Source: Panagrolaimus kolymaensis
Taxonomy: Eukaryota > Nematoda > Chromadorea > Rhabditida > Panagrolaimidae
DNA: 64,000 nt
Assembly: GCA_028622995.1 (NCBI GenBank)
Contig: JAJQJQ010000003.1
Coordinates: 1,922,001 to 1,986,000 of the forward strand
Direction: 5' to 3'
Shown here: positions 40,368 to 54,734 of the stretch, piece after piece
Numbering within the stretch: the stretch's first letter is position 1
How the letters are laid out: every line of letters begins with the position of its first letter
Notes under the pieces: model-generated
What the model saw: only the letters and a program-made list of their open reading frames with translations
Told to the model about the DNA's origin: nothing
Database searches by the model: none
Translations under genes and position numbers: made by a program

Positions 40368-42604
40368 TTAATCTAATGCATGTGTAGAAGCAAGATCAAC
40401 AACAAAGTTAAAAGGATCAGTAGGTCGAGATTTGGTTAGTGAAAGATGTTCAATAGCGACAGAACTTCTTTTAAGATTTGATTTATATCTTTCAATCATC
40501 ACTTTTTCTTGTTCTTCATCGGTACCATAATTTAGGGTTAGAATTAAAGGAAGAATTATTTGGGTATAAACTTTTCGAAAAGCAAAATGATCATCTTTTT
40601 GAAGGATTTTCTGTTTTTCAACTTCGTCAATTAAAAGTTTCATAAGAAAATCATGGCAAGCGGCGTGTGGAAATGTTGCAAGAACTGGGTCATTTATGTA
40701 AGCTAGAAAGAAAAAGTCTTACATCAAATGGTTGTCGTCTAACAAAAAATGTTTTCATACCGGACCCAGGATTTGGCCGTTGCGCAAGGTAGTCAGCCAA
40801 TAAATTTCGATAAGCCGCAAAAACTCCCACATGATTTTCATCGCATATGAGAACATCAGGCAGGCAGCTGAAAAAAAATGAAGAAAAAACAATTTTATAT
40901 TGACTTTTTTTTCTTTTTTCTGCTTTCATTTATCAAAGAACAACATACTCTGCGTGTCCTACCAAAGCTGTAGGAATATCTAATATTTGTACGACTAATC
41001 GACAAGATGTTGGTTCATCTAACATATTATCAAGTTTTATATGCATAAATTGTTTTCCATTTGCAACAACACTTCCATTTTCATTTAATAATGCGATATC
41101 AGCAGAACCGATAAAATCACCTTTATGAAATACTTGGGCTTTAAGCACCACTTCAGACAAATTATAATTTGATCTCAAAACAAATGGATTTGGAACATTC
41201 TAAAAAAATGGGAAAATTATGCAATTGCAAAGTAAACAACGCAAAACAAAAAGTTTACCCTAAACAAAGTAAAAGAGTTTGCGGTTTCAACTTTGACATT
41301 TCCTGTGTAAATATTACTAACAATTTGACGTCCAATTGATGTTCGTTTATCAAATAAGAAAAAATTTACTTCAAATCCATTTAAATATGCTTCAGGGCCA
41401 ATTGCATGAACTTTGAATAATTTGCATACTTTAACTTTGCGTTTACGAATTTTATATGTCTAAATTAAAGAAATTTAAACATTCAAAAGCATATATAAAA
41501 TATGAAAGAAAAACCTTTTGAGCATGATTCCAATGCCAATAAATATCATGAAAATATAAATTGGACTCACTTAATCGAGGAAATAAATGACAAACAAGGC
41601 CATAATGATCTAAAAAATTAGAGATAAAAGTTAAAAAACAATATTGTAAAAATTACCATTTCTTGTTCTTGGAAGCTTCAAATGCTCCATTCCTTTTAAC
41701 TGTGTTTCTTCTTTTTGCTTTGCTGTCAGTGGAGCATCTTTAATAGATATTTGACTTTGCCTTCTTCGTATCAAATTTGCATCCAATGGAGCTGTAGCAG
41801 GTGGCTCACCCATTATTTGATTTATCTTTTGCATTTGTTGTTGGTCAAGGATGCGTTGAGGTGGTTCAGGGAATGTTGTAGATGAATGAGCAGCCTGCGC
41901 AGCTTCATGTGGAGGTGCACTTCGACGACTTCGGCGTAATTCTTCTGCTTCCGCTATTCGTGGGCTCAAATGTTGTAAAACATTTTTTGGCAAAAGCCCT
42001 ACTTCTCCTGTTTTTTGCTTTCGACATCTCCACCAACCATCAGATCTTAAATTATTTATGCTTTGTAAATAAAGAAAATATAATTTTTGATATACATACC
42101 TTGTTGCAATTAAAATAACTTCATCGCCAATTTCCACCGATAAATCTCCAGATTGTTCAGGTTCAAATTTATAAAGTGCAATAAAATTTGTTCCTTCCAC
42201 TTCTAAAGCAGCATCATCATAATCATCGGTGTCAAAAGCTGCTGAATGAGATTGAGAAGTATTTTCAGTAGCTATAATTTCAGGAATATCAACAGGCTTA
42301 GAAGGGTTAATTGGCTGAGTTTCTATCTTTAAAGGACGCAATTCTGGTTCTTTTGGCCCACCGATTGAAACAGTTCGTGGCTGCGCTACGGGTTTTGGTG
42401 GTGGCAGAGGTTCTACAACTTGAGGCTGTGGAATTTCTTGAGTTGGCGGTGGTGGAATATTCGGAGTTGGGGCAGCTTGAGTTGACTGTTTTGGAATAGC
42501 TAAAAACATATGTATTTTCCTTAAAAATAACATTGAGAAAAATTTATACCTGTCCGCATTGAAGATTGTTCATCTTCAGTTGTATCACTTTCATTTCCAT
42601 ACAT
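40368..42604 (-). CDS. nphp-1: nephrocystin-1 (ciliary transition-zone protein)
   Basis: Eight exons on the minus strand: 42604-42550, 42499-42100, 42045-41657, 41609-41515, 41459-41259, 41199-40949, 40867-40761, 40702-40368, giving 610 residues. The N-terminal 110 residues are Pro/Gln-rich and acidic. An SH3 domain follows (about 121-176) with ALYKFEPEQSGDLSVEIGD and the WWRCR strand. After a linker, the nephrocystin homology domain runs to the C-terminus, including DPVLATFP, equivalent to HPMLATFP in human NPHP1. The vertebrate N-terminal coiled coil is not evident, which explains the shorter length. Role: scaffold at the transition zone of sensory cilia with NPHP-4, gating ciliary entry. 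A strong X-box lies upstream and fits ciliary expression. It is divergent from the DRAM-like gene. Confidence 0.93.
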
Positions 42605-43639
42605 TTATTATGTTTTTTAATTAATAAAAATAACTCCAATATTTATTTGATTTTTTTTCTTCATGGTTTTGGGTTTTTATCCACGTTTAAGCATAAAACA
42701 TGTTGCCATGGTGGCACACCTGCGCGTGCGGTAACCAACCAAAAGCCACCAAGCTATTTTAAAAACTAGCATCCTCGTCATTTATTCTTTTTTTAAAAGC
42801 TAGCTTTAGTTGGTGGCTCATGCGGCTGGATTGAAAGTAAAAAAACAATATTTTTTCAAAACATAATAACATCTCGGCAAACAACAAGAATTTTACAAAG
42901 ACTTTTTCAAGTTGAGGTTGAAAAAAAAATACAAATAAACAAATCATAAAAGAAAAAATAACACACTTTTTTTTCATTCTTCATGTGAATGACAGAACTT
43001 TGGTCAGCGAGATATAACTAATTTTGGTCAGCCGCTTTTGAATCCTTTATTTTTCTAGTTTTTCACTTCCAGAAGTTTAATGGAATAATGTACGTGAAAC
43101 GAGAAATAGACCATAGACTTTTTGATGATGCGATCATTTTTTTCATGGAAAACTTGCTCCCTCACTTTTGTGTGTTTTGCGTTTTGCATTTTTTTATTCT
43201 TTTTTTAAAGATGAAGCTCAAAGTTGAGTTGACATTTTCTGAAAATAATTTTTTTTCTTTATTTATTTAACACCTATGGATAGGAGTGAATTGTTTGAGA
43301 ACTATCATCGAAGTTAATCGCATCTATTCAAAATGACGCATAAATTTTAGAAAATAAAAGCTTTCAAATAATTTTTTACGTGCTTGGACTTTTTTTCTTT
43401 CTTTCTTTTTTTTCTTCTCCTGAGTGTGTGCCTTTATAGCACTGCTTCAAGTTTTATCAGTTTTGGTGAATGATTAATTTCGTGAACATCGACGCACCTT
43501 GATATATTGAAAGAGTTTTTTTCATGGTTGTTATCATTTAACACTCAACAAAAAAAACCCAAAAAGGCTTTATGTTCACGTTAAATATTGCAAAATTTGA
43601 ATTTTTGATTGCTGTAAAAATTATTTTATTACTTTAAAA
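42605..43639. promoter_or_regulatory. divergent promoter region, nphp-1 / DRAM-like gene
   Basis: About 1 kb between two divergent ATGs. The X-box at 42702-42715 lies at the nphp-1 end. The rest is AT-rich with T-runs. Open frames 42759-42977 and 43088-43270 are compositionally biased and not called. Confidence 0.5.
42702..42715 (-). promoter_or_regulatory. X-box (RFX/DAF-19 binding site) of nphp-1
   Basis: The minus strand reads GCCACCATGGCAAC, which matches the nematode X-box consensus RYYNYY-AT-RRNRAC at every position and in the orientation of nphp-1. It lies 98 bp upstream of the nphp-1 ATG, inside the usual window (about 60-200 bp) for ciliary genes. Family knowledge: DAF-19, the nematode RFX factor, drives ciliome genes including nphp-1 through such sites. 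The match is sequence-level only. Confidence 0.8.
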
Positions 43640-44892
43640 ATGCCATTACATGCGCTTTGGTTATTTCCCGTCTTGACTACGGTCTTTGGTACATTAGCTT
43701 TTGTCATTGGTTATGCCATTGCTGTAAGCGATGGGTTTGAATATGCATGGTTTTCGTATATTAGGTAAGATTATTTTGTGCAATATCATGTTAACGAAAA
43801 AATTATTTTTACAGTGATGGTGGAACACATCCGCCTGAAAGTTGCATATTTGGTCAATTATTAAACATGAGTGCTGCATGTCGTAAGTTTAATGAAAAAG
43901 TTTGAATAATATTTCAAAAATATTTTTAGTTGCAATTTCTGTCTATCTCAGACATCGCCAATATGTAGTTTATTATGAACATACATTGGGTCAACACAAA
44001 GGATGGTGGCGGACTACAAGTTTAATTTTTATGGAAATAGGGTTTTTTGCTGCATTTGGAATGTCATTGGTTGCGAATTTTCAAGAGACCTCTGTTGCAA
44101 CTGTTCACTTTATTGGCGCTATGATTGCATTTTTTGGCTCAGTTATTTATGTTTGGGGACAAGTTTTTCTTTCATTTAGTATGATGCCCCGAATGACACC
44201 ATTATGGCTGAATACTCTTCGAGCATTTTTTTCTGGCATTGCTACAGCTGCGCTTATTTTGCGTAAGTCTTATTTTTTACGCCATTTTATTTTGAGAATT
44301 AAAGGTGAAAATAAATTTTTGCAGATTTGATTTGTGAAAATGCAGAACCATTTGTTAAAAACAATCCAGATGGTTCAAAACCTACAAGGCCACCACTTGA
44401 TGATGGAATTAAGCGATATAAACCTAGTTCACCGGTAACTTTTATTTTGATCCTCATTTTCTTGAAATAATTATTTTTTAGTATTATACGAATCACATAG
44501 TTACGACTTGCGCTGAATGGACGTTGGCTTTTGCATGTGAGCTCGTTCTTTTATCTTTTGCATGGGAATTACGTCAATTTTATGCCCATATGCCAAAATT
44601 ACAATTTGTTGATGCATTTTTGGCTACTCCAATTCGATCAGTGGGCGGCGAAAGTCCAAAAAATTTAGAAAGAAATGGAATTTCAATGGTTTTTTCACGA
44701 ACTCTAACTGGAAGTGCAAAAATCAGTGATAGCACACAACCAATACCTCGACCAAAAATTGATGGTAAGCAAACTTAATTTTTGCCATTACAAACATGAA
44801 AACTTTTTGCAGACCAAATTTTTGAGGAATCTCAACCAGCAACAATTACAACAGCATCGAATGGACTAAGACGTAACGAGTATTATTATTGA
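43640..44892 (+). CDS. DRAM/FRAG1-family multi-pass membrane protein
   Basis: Six exons: 43640-43764, 43815-43882, 43930-44262, 44325-44434, 44482-44764, 44813-44892, giving 332 residues. Six hydrophobic segments are visible. After TM1, the luminal segment SDGGTHPPESCIFGQLLNM is the DRAM signature (S-D-x-G-x-x-P-P-E-x-C-x-F). Next comes YLRHRQYVVYYEHTL, then four more membrane spans, with a short cytoplasmic tail of about 75 residues rich in Ser and Pro. DRAM proteins (DNA-damage-regulated autophagy modulators) sit in lysosomal or plasma membranes and influence autophagy and lysosome function. Which DRAM paralogue it represents is not decided. It shares its 5' intergenic region with nphp-1 on the other strand. 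Confidence 0.9.
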
Positions 44893-46051
44893 AACATGAT
44901 ATTTTTTATAAACAAATACATAAATGCCTTTAAGAGCTTTTTAAATATCATATCTACATATTAAGTTTATATATTTTGTTATAATAACTAAGTAGTTAGT
45001 TGTCAAAGCCTTATTTGATTTTAAATAAATTGATCTCACTTTTTAATTAGAAATTTGTTATTGGTTGTTTTTTGTTTTGTTTTTGCAATCTTTGGAAACC
45101 GTGAAAGATTATTCAATCTTTGAACCACTTATTTTTTTAAAGGCTCTGTTATTTTATTTATATGCCCTGCGCAGTGCCACCCGACCATTAACACTATTGA
45201 AGAGTGTAAAGAAGCCTTACAAGGTAAACTCCGGCATTGTAAAAAAAGGCTTTTGTTTGCTACTTTTCTTTTTCATTATTTGTATGCTTTCCCATTTCGA
45301 AATCTTATAGTTCGAATCTTTTTTTGGCGTAATTAAATCGATTTGCGGTTCATAAATTTTGTTATTGCTTAAAAAAGCAAAATTTTTAATAAAAGTTTTA
45401 TTTTTTAAATTTTGTATCTTTTTGTTGCATAGGCATTAAAAATTGATTGAAACATTTCTTTGCAAAGGAATAAAAAAAGCCCAAACAATATTTATGAATG
45501 ACTCATTTCTCTGCTATTTTTTTGGTGTTACAATTTCCCATTTCCCTCTCATTGCGTTCGCGAATTGAAAAGATTTTCACATTTACATACATTTTTTATT
45601 GTATTTTTTGTAATAATCGCTTATTGAGTTTCATTATTTTTTTTGCAACAAAAAAAAGTTTTAAAAAATCTTAAACTATTCATTAATCTTTTAAATCTTT
45701 TTGTTGTTGGTTGAACATTCGCGAACGTTGTTTATGTCCGAACAAGCTGTCTCTTTGCTGACGCCGCATAGTCTTTTTTTATTTCCCTTGCTTGAAGTTG
45801 AAAAAAAATCTGTCTTTCTTTCATTTAACTTTACACCGACTGATACCATAAACTATCTTCAGCTGTAAATTTTGAAAAGTCGAATGATATATTTTTTTAC
45901 CGTGCATCCTCTTTTTTTCTATAAAGTCTTATGTTGATAATACTCGTTTATTGTGAAATACCACCCCTTTTAAAATTCATATAAAAGTGAATCATTTCAG
46001 GGTAGTTGCCATTGTAGCTAATTTTTATTTTCATCAAACGACAAACAAAAT
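44893..46051. other. non-coding interval
   Basis: About 1.15 kb between two plus-strand genes. AATAAA at 45024-45029 may be the DRAM-like polyadenylation signal. A GC-richer segment at 45165-45240 lies inside an open frame (45065-45310) without recognisable domain. Otherwise there are T-runs and promoter-type sequence. Confidence 0.4.
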
Positions 46052-49000
46052 ATGTCATTTTTCACAAAAATTTTTGACGCTGTTTTTGGTAATGACAAAA
46101 AGGAAAAACGAACGGCTCCACAACGGTATGAACTTTTTCCTTAAAATTTTGAATTAATAAATCCAACTTTAAAAATTTGAAAATATTTGAAGCTAAAATT
46201 TCCAAAATTTTTAAATTAATTTTTTTTAGAGCCCCAACTACATCTATAAAAGTTCCAGCAGAGGAAAATTATCTCTCTAGACATCCGAGTTCCTATCGCT
46301 CTCAACTCTCAGCACCGCTGAGGAGCGCCCAGCCATTAAGAAGTTCTAATCCAACTCCCATGGCTGCCCGTTTATCCATTCGCCCAGAATCTAACTCTGG
46401 TTCAAATCCTAATATTCGCCAAAACTATACTTCTTATTCATCTCCTTTCAATAATCAATCACGAGTTAATTATAATGGTTTGAATAATACTTCAACACCA
46501 AAACCACCAGTAACTCCCGTTTCTATTATTCCCAATCCATATGCTGTTAAGAAGAATGATAAAACACTACGAGGAGAAGGAAGTGGAAAAGCAAAAAAGG
46601 ATAACAGTCATCTTAGAATCAACCAAGTTGGTGATCTAATCGATAATGAAATCAAACCTAAAACTTCAAAAAAGAAGAAAAATACGAAAGCAAAGAAGAT
46701 TCAAGAAACAAAGGGTTTTGAAAAATCTAAACAAAAAGCCCCTAAAGGATTTGCATTGCCTGAAGAAACTCTTTCCCTCGAAGATTATTACAAATCGTAA
46801 GTTCTTGTATTTTTAAACATCCATGAAAAAAACTTAAATTTTTTAAAATATTTAGGTTTAACCTCGTTTGTAAAGATGGTATTTATGTTGAAGGAACCAA
46901 AAAAAATGAAACCTTTCTTATTGGTTCGTCTTTTAATTATAATGAAAATGGAACAGGTACCAAACAAACTTTAAAACCAACCAAAGCTTTACCTGAAATT
47001 TATGAAATGCTTCTTAATGAAGCTCGTTCAAAAGGAAAATCTATCAATGAAAAGCTTTTGAAAACTGTACCTTTTGAAGAAGAGATTTATAAGAAACTAA
47101 ATAGAGTTTGGTTTCGTGATGCTGAAGGCGCCGCAAATAAGTTTCAAATTTACAATTATTTGCAACTTGTTATAGAATATGTAAGATTTTATCCAGCATT
47201 TTTTCTATAAATAAAAGTTTGTATTTTAGCTTGATGCAGATGAACCTGTTGCCCGTCATGCCACAATAGGTTTTGAAGATATGGAAAGTAAAAATCTTCG
47301 AAAAATGCTAAATGTGAAAAAGCAAACTTTGCTTAAAACTCAAGCCGCTAATAGTAAAAATGGAAACAATGTTATGATCATCAAAGTTCCATTTGAAAAA
47401 TATACTTACATCGAAGAAAAGATTAGTCCCATGCTCCAAGTCATCCTTATTCGGGATAGCGATGTTGAAAGTGGGACCACAAATGTTAAGTATCATAATG
47501 TTCGCATCGCCATTGTTCATCCTTCAATAAATAATAGTCCAACAACATTGGTTGCTATTGTGGATGACAACCAAATGAAGGAGTTTGCAAATCTTACACA
47601 TTTAGTATGCCGCATAATCTTAAAAATTTAAATCTTAATCATTGTTTTTTAGAAATTTTCGATTTTCATAAATGCAAATATCGAAGCCGCAAATTCTGTT
47701 ATGGTTAGCATCAATAAAATTTTGAGCGATCCTAACCTCCAAGCAAAGGCTTTCCCAAAAGTTCTTCCAAATGTCAACAACAGCTTTCGTAAACAAATGG
47801 CTAATGAGCTAAATTCCTTATTTTATAATTGCCCGAAAATTTTCAATCAAAAACAAAAAGAAGCAATTTATGCTATAACTCGCCCTGTCAATACCACTTT
47901 CTTACTCTTCGGTCCACCCGGAACTGGTAAAACATATACCGTCGTTGAAGCTGTTCGTCAACTAATTGTTCCAACAGTTTCAAAAATGAAAATTCCTGCG
48001 AACCGAAGAATTCTCATTTGTACTCCATCTAATATGGCTGCAGATGCAGTTGCTGAAGCTATAGTAGATCGAAAATTTATTGAAACATCTGAAGTATTTC
48101 GTCTTATGTCAGCATCTCGAGATGCATTTTGTCGCAATGATAAGCTTGATCGAATTACTAAAACTTCTGTTCTTTTGGATCGAAATAATGAAGTTATTCG
48201 ACCCGTTTATGATTGTCCATCAGAAGAATTGCTTCAAGAATACAAAATTATTATTTGCACTTTGGGTTCGGTTCCAAAGCTGGCAAAAAATGTTGATGCC
48301 GGACATTTTAGTCATATTTTTATCGATGAAGTAAACAGTTTTTGGATACTTTCTTTTTCTGAAAAGTTATATAATAAATTTATTTTTAGGCCGCTCAATC
48401 CCCTGAAATGGAATCATGGCTTCCAATTGGACATTTAGCAACTAAAAATACTCGTTTCATCCTTTCTGGAGACCCAAAACAATTGGGCCCAGTTTCAATG
48501 GTTGATTGTTTTAATAATCCTGCTCTTGGATTTAAACAATCTCTTCTTGCTCGACTTATTTTGGCTTATAGTTCAAAAGATGATCCGTTAGTTAAAAACT
48601 TTATTCCTTTAATTTAATAATTTTAAATTTTTAGTCAATTCTTGGTTCAATTAACCGATAATCATCGTTCTCACCATGAAATTGTCAAAATTTCCTCTCA
48701 ATTATTTTATGGTGACACCTTGGTTCCAACTTTTCCAAATGGGCATGATTCACTTTGTCGAGTCCCCTTTTTGGGAAAAACAAATTTTCCGATTATTTTT
48801 CATTCTGTAAATAATGGAGCTGCAGAACAATCGGGCACAACCAAATCATCTCGAAATTTGGCTGAAGCTAAAGTTATTGTTCAATATGTTAATCATTGTT
48901 TAAAGTATGTGGCAGCCAAAGATATTGGAGTGGTTTCACCATATAAATATCAAGCTGAAACAATTCGTGATCGTCTTAAAAATTCTGATATCACCGTCGA

Positions 49001-49331
49001 AACTGTTGAACGCTTTCAAGGTTCAGAGCGAAGAGTTATCTTAATTTCAACTGTTCGAACTGGCCCCAATTTGGGATTTATTGGTGATGATTTACGCTTG
49101 AACACAGCCATCACTCGAGCAAAGCATCTTTTGATCGTTGTCGGTCATAAAGCTTCATTAACCAAACATAAGTCATGGAAAGGGTTAGTTTTTGACTTTT
49201 CTTTCAAACAGTAAATAAATTTTGCATTTTTTAGATTTATTGATTTTTGCCAGAAAAACGGATCAGTTGTCAATGCCATCGTTGGTGAAAAAGAAGTTGA
49301 ACAACGCCTTAATCGATTAAGATTGAAATAA
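46052..49331 (+). CDS. MOV10/Armitage-like SF1 RNA helicase
   Basis: Eight exons: 46052-46125, 46230-46796, 46856-47180, 47230-47604, 47653-48330, 48390-48586, 48635-49183, 49235-49331, giving 953 residues. The N-terminal 215 residues are disordered and rich in S, N, P and K, with a lysine-rich block. The helicase core is of the Upf1/MOV10 type, with all motifs: I GPPGTGKT (534-541), Ia CTPSNMAADAVAE, II DEAAQ (672-676, split by an intron), III GDPKQLGP, IV LTDNHRSH, V VERFQGSERRVILIS, VI TAITRAK. Together with the approx. 300-residue region before motif I, this resembles the MOV10/Armitage branch, which works with Argonautes in small-RNA silencing and in mRNA decay. Placement in MOV10 rather than SMUBP2 or ZNFX1 is by overall layout and is moderately sure. 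Confidence 0.9.
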
Positions 49332-50254
49332 TCATTGTTTGTCTCGATTAAACATTGATTTATCGAGTTATCTCTGGATGAGATTTTTAAAAACTTTATT
49401 GTTTATTTCATATAATTAATAATTTGGGATATAACAATAAATGTTTTTCTGTTGATATTAATATTGTTTTACACATATTACTAGCACCTCTAAAAAGTTA
49501 GAGACTTAATGGAAACATTTTTAAAATTCTTAGGGAAATAACTCGACAAATATTTTTTAAAGAACGCTTTTTTGCATGGATTTAGTCAAAGCCGCACATA
49601 CATGAACAATGGTTGCGGATTTGGGGGCGTCTGTTTGCAAAAATAAAGACGAGCAATCAGAGCAAGTAAAAATATTAAAAATAAAATAAAATAGATGCTT
49701 GGTTTCTTCGATCCAAAGTATATTTCCGCTTTTTAGAAATTTATAATTTTTTCAACACATTTTCAACAATAATTTTTTCCATTTTTGATGGTCACTTTCG
49801 TTGTAAGTTTCATTCATGATTTATTACAAAAAAAATAAAAAGATTAGTGCTAAACCGATGATGATACGTAATTCGCCTCAAAAGGTGTTTCGATCATTCT
49901 TTTTTTTATTGTATTTGTGTTCATGATTCGATAGACATAATAATCGAAAATAAAAAGAAAATAAATTCATTCTGTTCAATCGCTTTTCATGGAAAACAGG
50001 CAGTTTCTTTGGTCGCTTAGCAGTGTTATTAAAATTTATAGTTATAACTGTTAAATGCCCAAAGGAATGGCTTGATTTTTCATAAAATTTTTGTATTTTT
50101 AAAAAAAATAAAGATTTATGTTGGGTTCCATATTTGCAATGAAAGTATTTAATAATTACCGTAGGTTTTATTTAAAAAAAGTAAAACAAACAAAATTCTA
50201 GAACAGTGGTCAATGGCAAAGCTGGGAAAACGTAAAATAGGAATGTCAATTTTT
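49332..50254. other. convergent 3' interval
   Basis: About 920 bp between the helicase stop (plus) and the PAN/TSP1 gene stop (minus). AATAAA at 49436-49441 is a plausible helicase polyadenylation signal. No coding sequence was seen. Confidence 0.45.
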
Positions 50255-52640
50255 TTAACAAGGTAATGTACAGTAACGGAAGAATGGTCCTTTACAAGCT
50301 TTTGGATCCTTTGCAATACATTCGCGTGATTCGAAACCAATGGCTTCATTATTTTTGCATGGTTGATTGCTAGCAAATTGCTAAAAATAAGAAATTATAA
50401 TATTTAAATTTCTGTAAATGGTTAGATTTCTTACTTGACAAACTCCCAACCATGGAGACCAAACATCATCGGGATGTCCAGGAGCTCCTTCAGGCAAAGG
50501 TTCCAAAACTTTTTGTGGCAATTGCGGAGGAAGAATGCCCGGTGGTGATCCTCCTTCTGAAGAATCTTGAGCAACTGGAAGAGGATTTCTTGTTGGACCA
50601 ACTGGGCCATCCTGTGTTTTAACAGTTTCAGCGGATTCATCATCAACTTTAGGAAGAATTTTGGGGCACCAATCAACTTGCATAAGTGCTCCTTTGCATT
50701 TTCTAAGATTAAGACATTTTCTACGGCGGATTTTTCGTTGGCCTGGTTGAGTGCATTCTGTCCAATCTGACCATTTACCGAAATAGCTATCCTCCTCCTG
50801 AAAATTCCATGGACTTTTAAAAACACTACTTTTTAGGGAAACTTACTTTTGGTTGTTGAGTGGCACTAAGAAGTTTTTGAATTTGAAGATTTTTATTTGC
50901 TGCAACTTTAAATGGATTAGCTTTTAATACATTAATCGTTGTAGCTTCTTCCTCTTCTTCTTTCTCTACTGTTTCATCGCTTTCATCTTCAATTGCTTCA
51001 GTAGATTCAGTATCATCATCAACTTTAAACATGGATTTCTTTTCCTCTTTGGGTTTCTTATCTTTTTCTTCTGCATTAATTTCTTTGGGTTCAGCTTCGG
51101 ATTTTACTGTTTGGATTTCAGTGGAATTATCTTTAACTTCTGCTTTAATAGTAGTTGCTTCAGAATCTTCCTTTTCTTCTTTGGATTCTTTTGATTCAGT
51201 TTCCTTTTTATCAGCTTCTTTCTTTTCAACGCTGCTTTCTTTTTTCTTTTCTGCTGATTTTTCTATTGCCTTTTCAAGGACATCCTCATCAACGGTAATG
51301 GTGCCATTTTCAGCGCGACTCTAAAATTATTATTATTTTTATAAAATGGCGGAAAGCATATTGCTTACTAATTGTTTAGCACCATATAACCTATTCGCAG
51401 CAACTTTTGCTTCCTCTTCTTCATCCTTTGCTTCTTTACTTTCCACTGATTTTGCAGTTGTGGTTTCAATGACTTCAGAAGTTGTTGATTCAGAAGATTC
51501 CGTTTCACTTTTTTGTGTTTTTTGTTCCTGCGTAGTTTTCTCTTCTTCCGTCACTGGTTTCTCTGTGGTGGGCTTTTCTGATTTTTCTATAATCTTATAT
51601 TTAAACCCAATAAAAAAGATATTTTTTCGCACCTTTGTCAACTGGTTTTTCCTTTTCTTCAGCCGTTTTTTCTTCCTTACTTTTTTCAACTGATACATCC
51701 GCATCGGTTTCATTTTTACCGCTATCAGCTGAAATGCATCCATTGCTGAAATAAACAACTTTGTCGCCATCATCTGGGGATCCAAAATCTTCTGGAGCAC
51801 TTTGTCCTGATTCAATATTTGTGATACATTCGCCCTCTTCATAGAAATACATGGCGGACTATAAAAGCATTGATAAAAAGGTATTTTATAGAAAGGAAAA
51901 ATAATTACTTTGCAAACAAATTCTTCTTTCAAACATTGATTAATACATCCAGCTAAAGTGCTATGGATAGAAGTATTTTTTGCATATCCAGTCAAAATAC
52001 TATCATCGATGCGAGTAAACTGAGCTCCAGCACATTGTTTTGGAGTATTTTCTAAAATTAAAAAATTTCATAAAAGTTTTTTTCTTCTGAAAATTTACCA
52101 TCAAGACAGAATTTTTCAAAATATCTTTTGCCTGGTGCAGCCATTTTCTCAGGAGTACCATCGGGCCCAGTTTTTCTTTTGTAAATGCTGCATTTTAGAA
52201 TAACATGATCGTATGTAAATGAAGCGCAAATAACAAGGCGACCATCCGAATCTCGATTGTTATTACAAATTTCCATGCATTCTTCTTCCGTCACATTTGA
52301 GATTTGTCTTGAAGGCGAAGCTGATACATCACCATTATCGGTTACAGCGAAAGCCGATAACCTATTTTCACAGAGAGCTGGAATTAAAATTTTCGTAAAA
52401 TAAAAAATTTGTTAAAACAATTATAATCGATTCAAAAATTATTTTTTGATCTAGTATGAGAAAATATCATAGGTAAAAAAGTTAATAGCAAAAAGTAATT
52501 TTAGTAACAAGCTATTATAAAATTAACATAAATAATAAAATAAATCTCTCACCTGAATCTAAATCAAAGTCAAGTTCAGGCACGGCTTTAGCCGACACTG
52601 TAGAAATAAAAATAGATGCTAATATCAATTTAAGCCACAT
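50255..52640 (-). CDS. secreted PAN/apple and thrombospondin-type-1 domain protein
   Basis: Eight exons on the minus strand: 52640-52553, 52377-52099, 52051-51909, 51858-51633, 51586-51369, 51320-50847, 50797-50435, 50380-50255, giving 638 residues. The signal peptide (1-18, ending VSA-KA) is followed by two cysteine-bearing PAN/apple modules: about 30-122 (ALCENRL ... EKFCLD) and about 125-230 (KQCAGAQF ... VVYFSNGC). Then comes a highly charged, disordered Lys/Glu/Ser/Thr linker of roughly 270 residues, a TSP1-like repeat starting YFGKWSDWTEC with a following RRRKCLNLRKC, a Pro/Gly-rich spacer, and a second W-containing cysteine module ending RYCTLPC. Such proteins are extracellular matrix or cuticle-lining components in nematodes. 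I do not recognise a specific orthologue. Confidence 0.82.
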
Positions 52641-53287
52641 GATATATATATTCTGGAACTCAAAAGCTTGTCACTCTTGAACTACACCGGCCTTTTAAAA
52701 AATAATAAAAATAGGAATTTAAAATACTAAAATTTATTTTTTAATTTTCGGTAAATGGTGATTAAATGACCCTCTCTCGCCTATCTCTGTAGCTCAAATC
52801 TTGGGTTTCTTTCTTTCTTCTTTTTTTAGAGTTTTTGCCGCCGCCACTCTACGGCGAGCTTTATTGCGCAAAATATTGTTTGTCCGTTTTCTATTAACGT
52901 GGCGGTCATCTTATAGGTCATCACCTAGATTCCTTAAACTTGTTATCCGGTGCACTATCGCCACCGCTGGCTGGCAAAAAAAATTCTTCTCATGTATGTG
53001 TCCGGGAGAAATTAACACTCATCGCAGCAAATTGTCAATGTAATTAGTTTTCTTTTTTTATTTCTGGAAGGGAGAAATTCTTTGAAGACGAAAAAATTGA
53101 ACTAATAGGTGTAAAAAGAAGATATATACAAAAATATGTACCTTTTTATGCATTTTTATTTGTTTTGATAAAATATTTTTAAATTCATATTTAATTTATT
53201 GCGCAAATATTTTCGAAAAAACCGAAGCTCACAAACAAAACAAATTAAAAAAATTTAATTAAATACTTTTTATTGTTCTTGACTAGC
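52641..53287. other. intergenic region upstream of the PAN/TSP1 gene
   Basis: About 650 bp between two minus-strand genes. A GC-richer patch (52840-52990) with GCCGCCGCC and GGTCATCACCTAG-like sequence stands out and may be promoter material. The open frame 52801-53043 has no domain and is not called. Confidence 0.4.
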
Positions 53288-54734
<1,447 letters not shown>

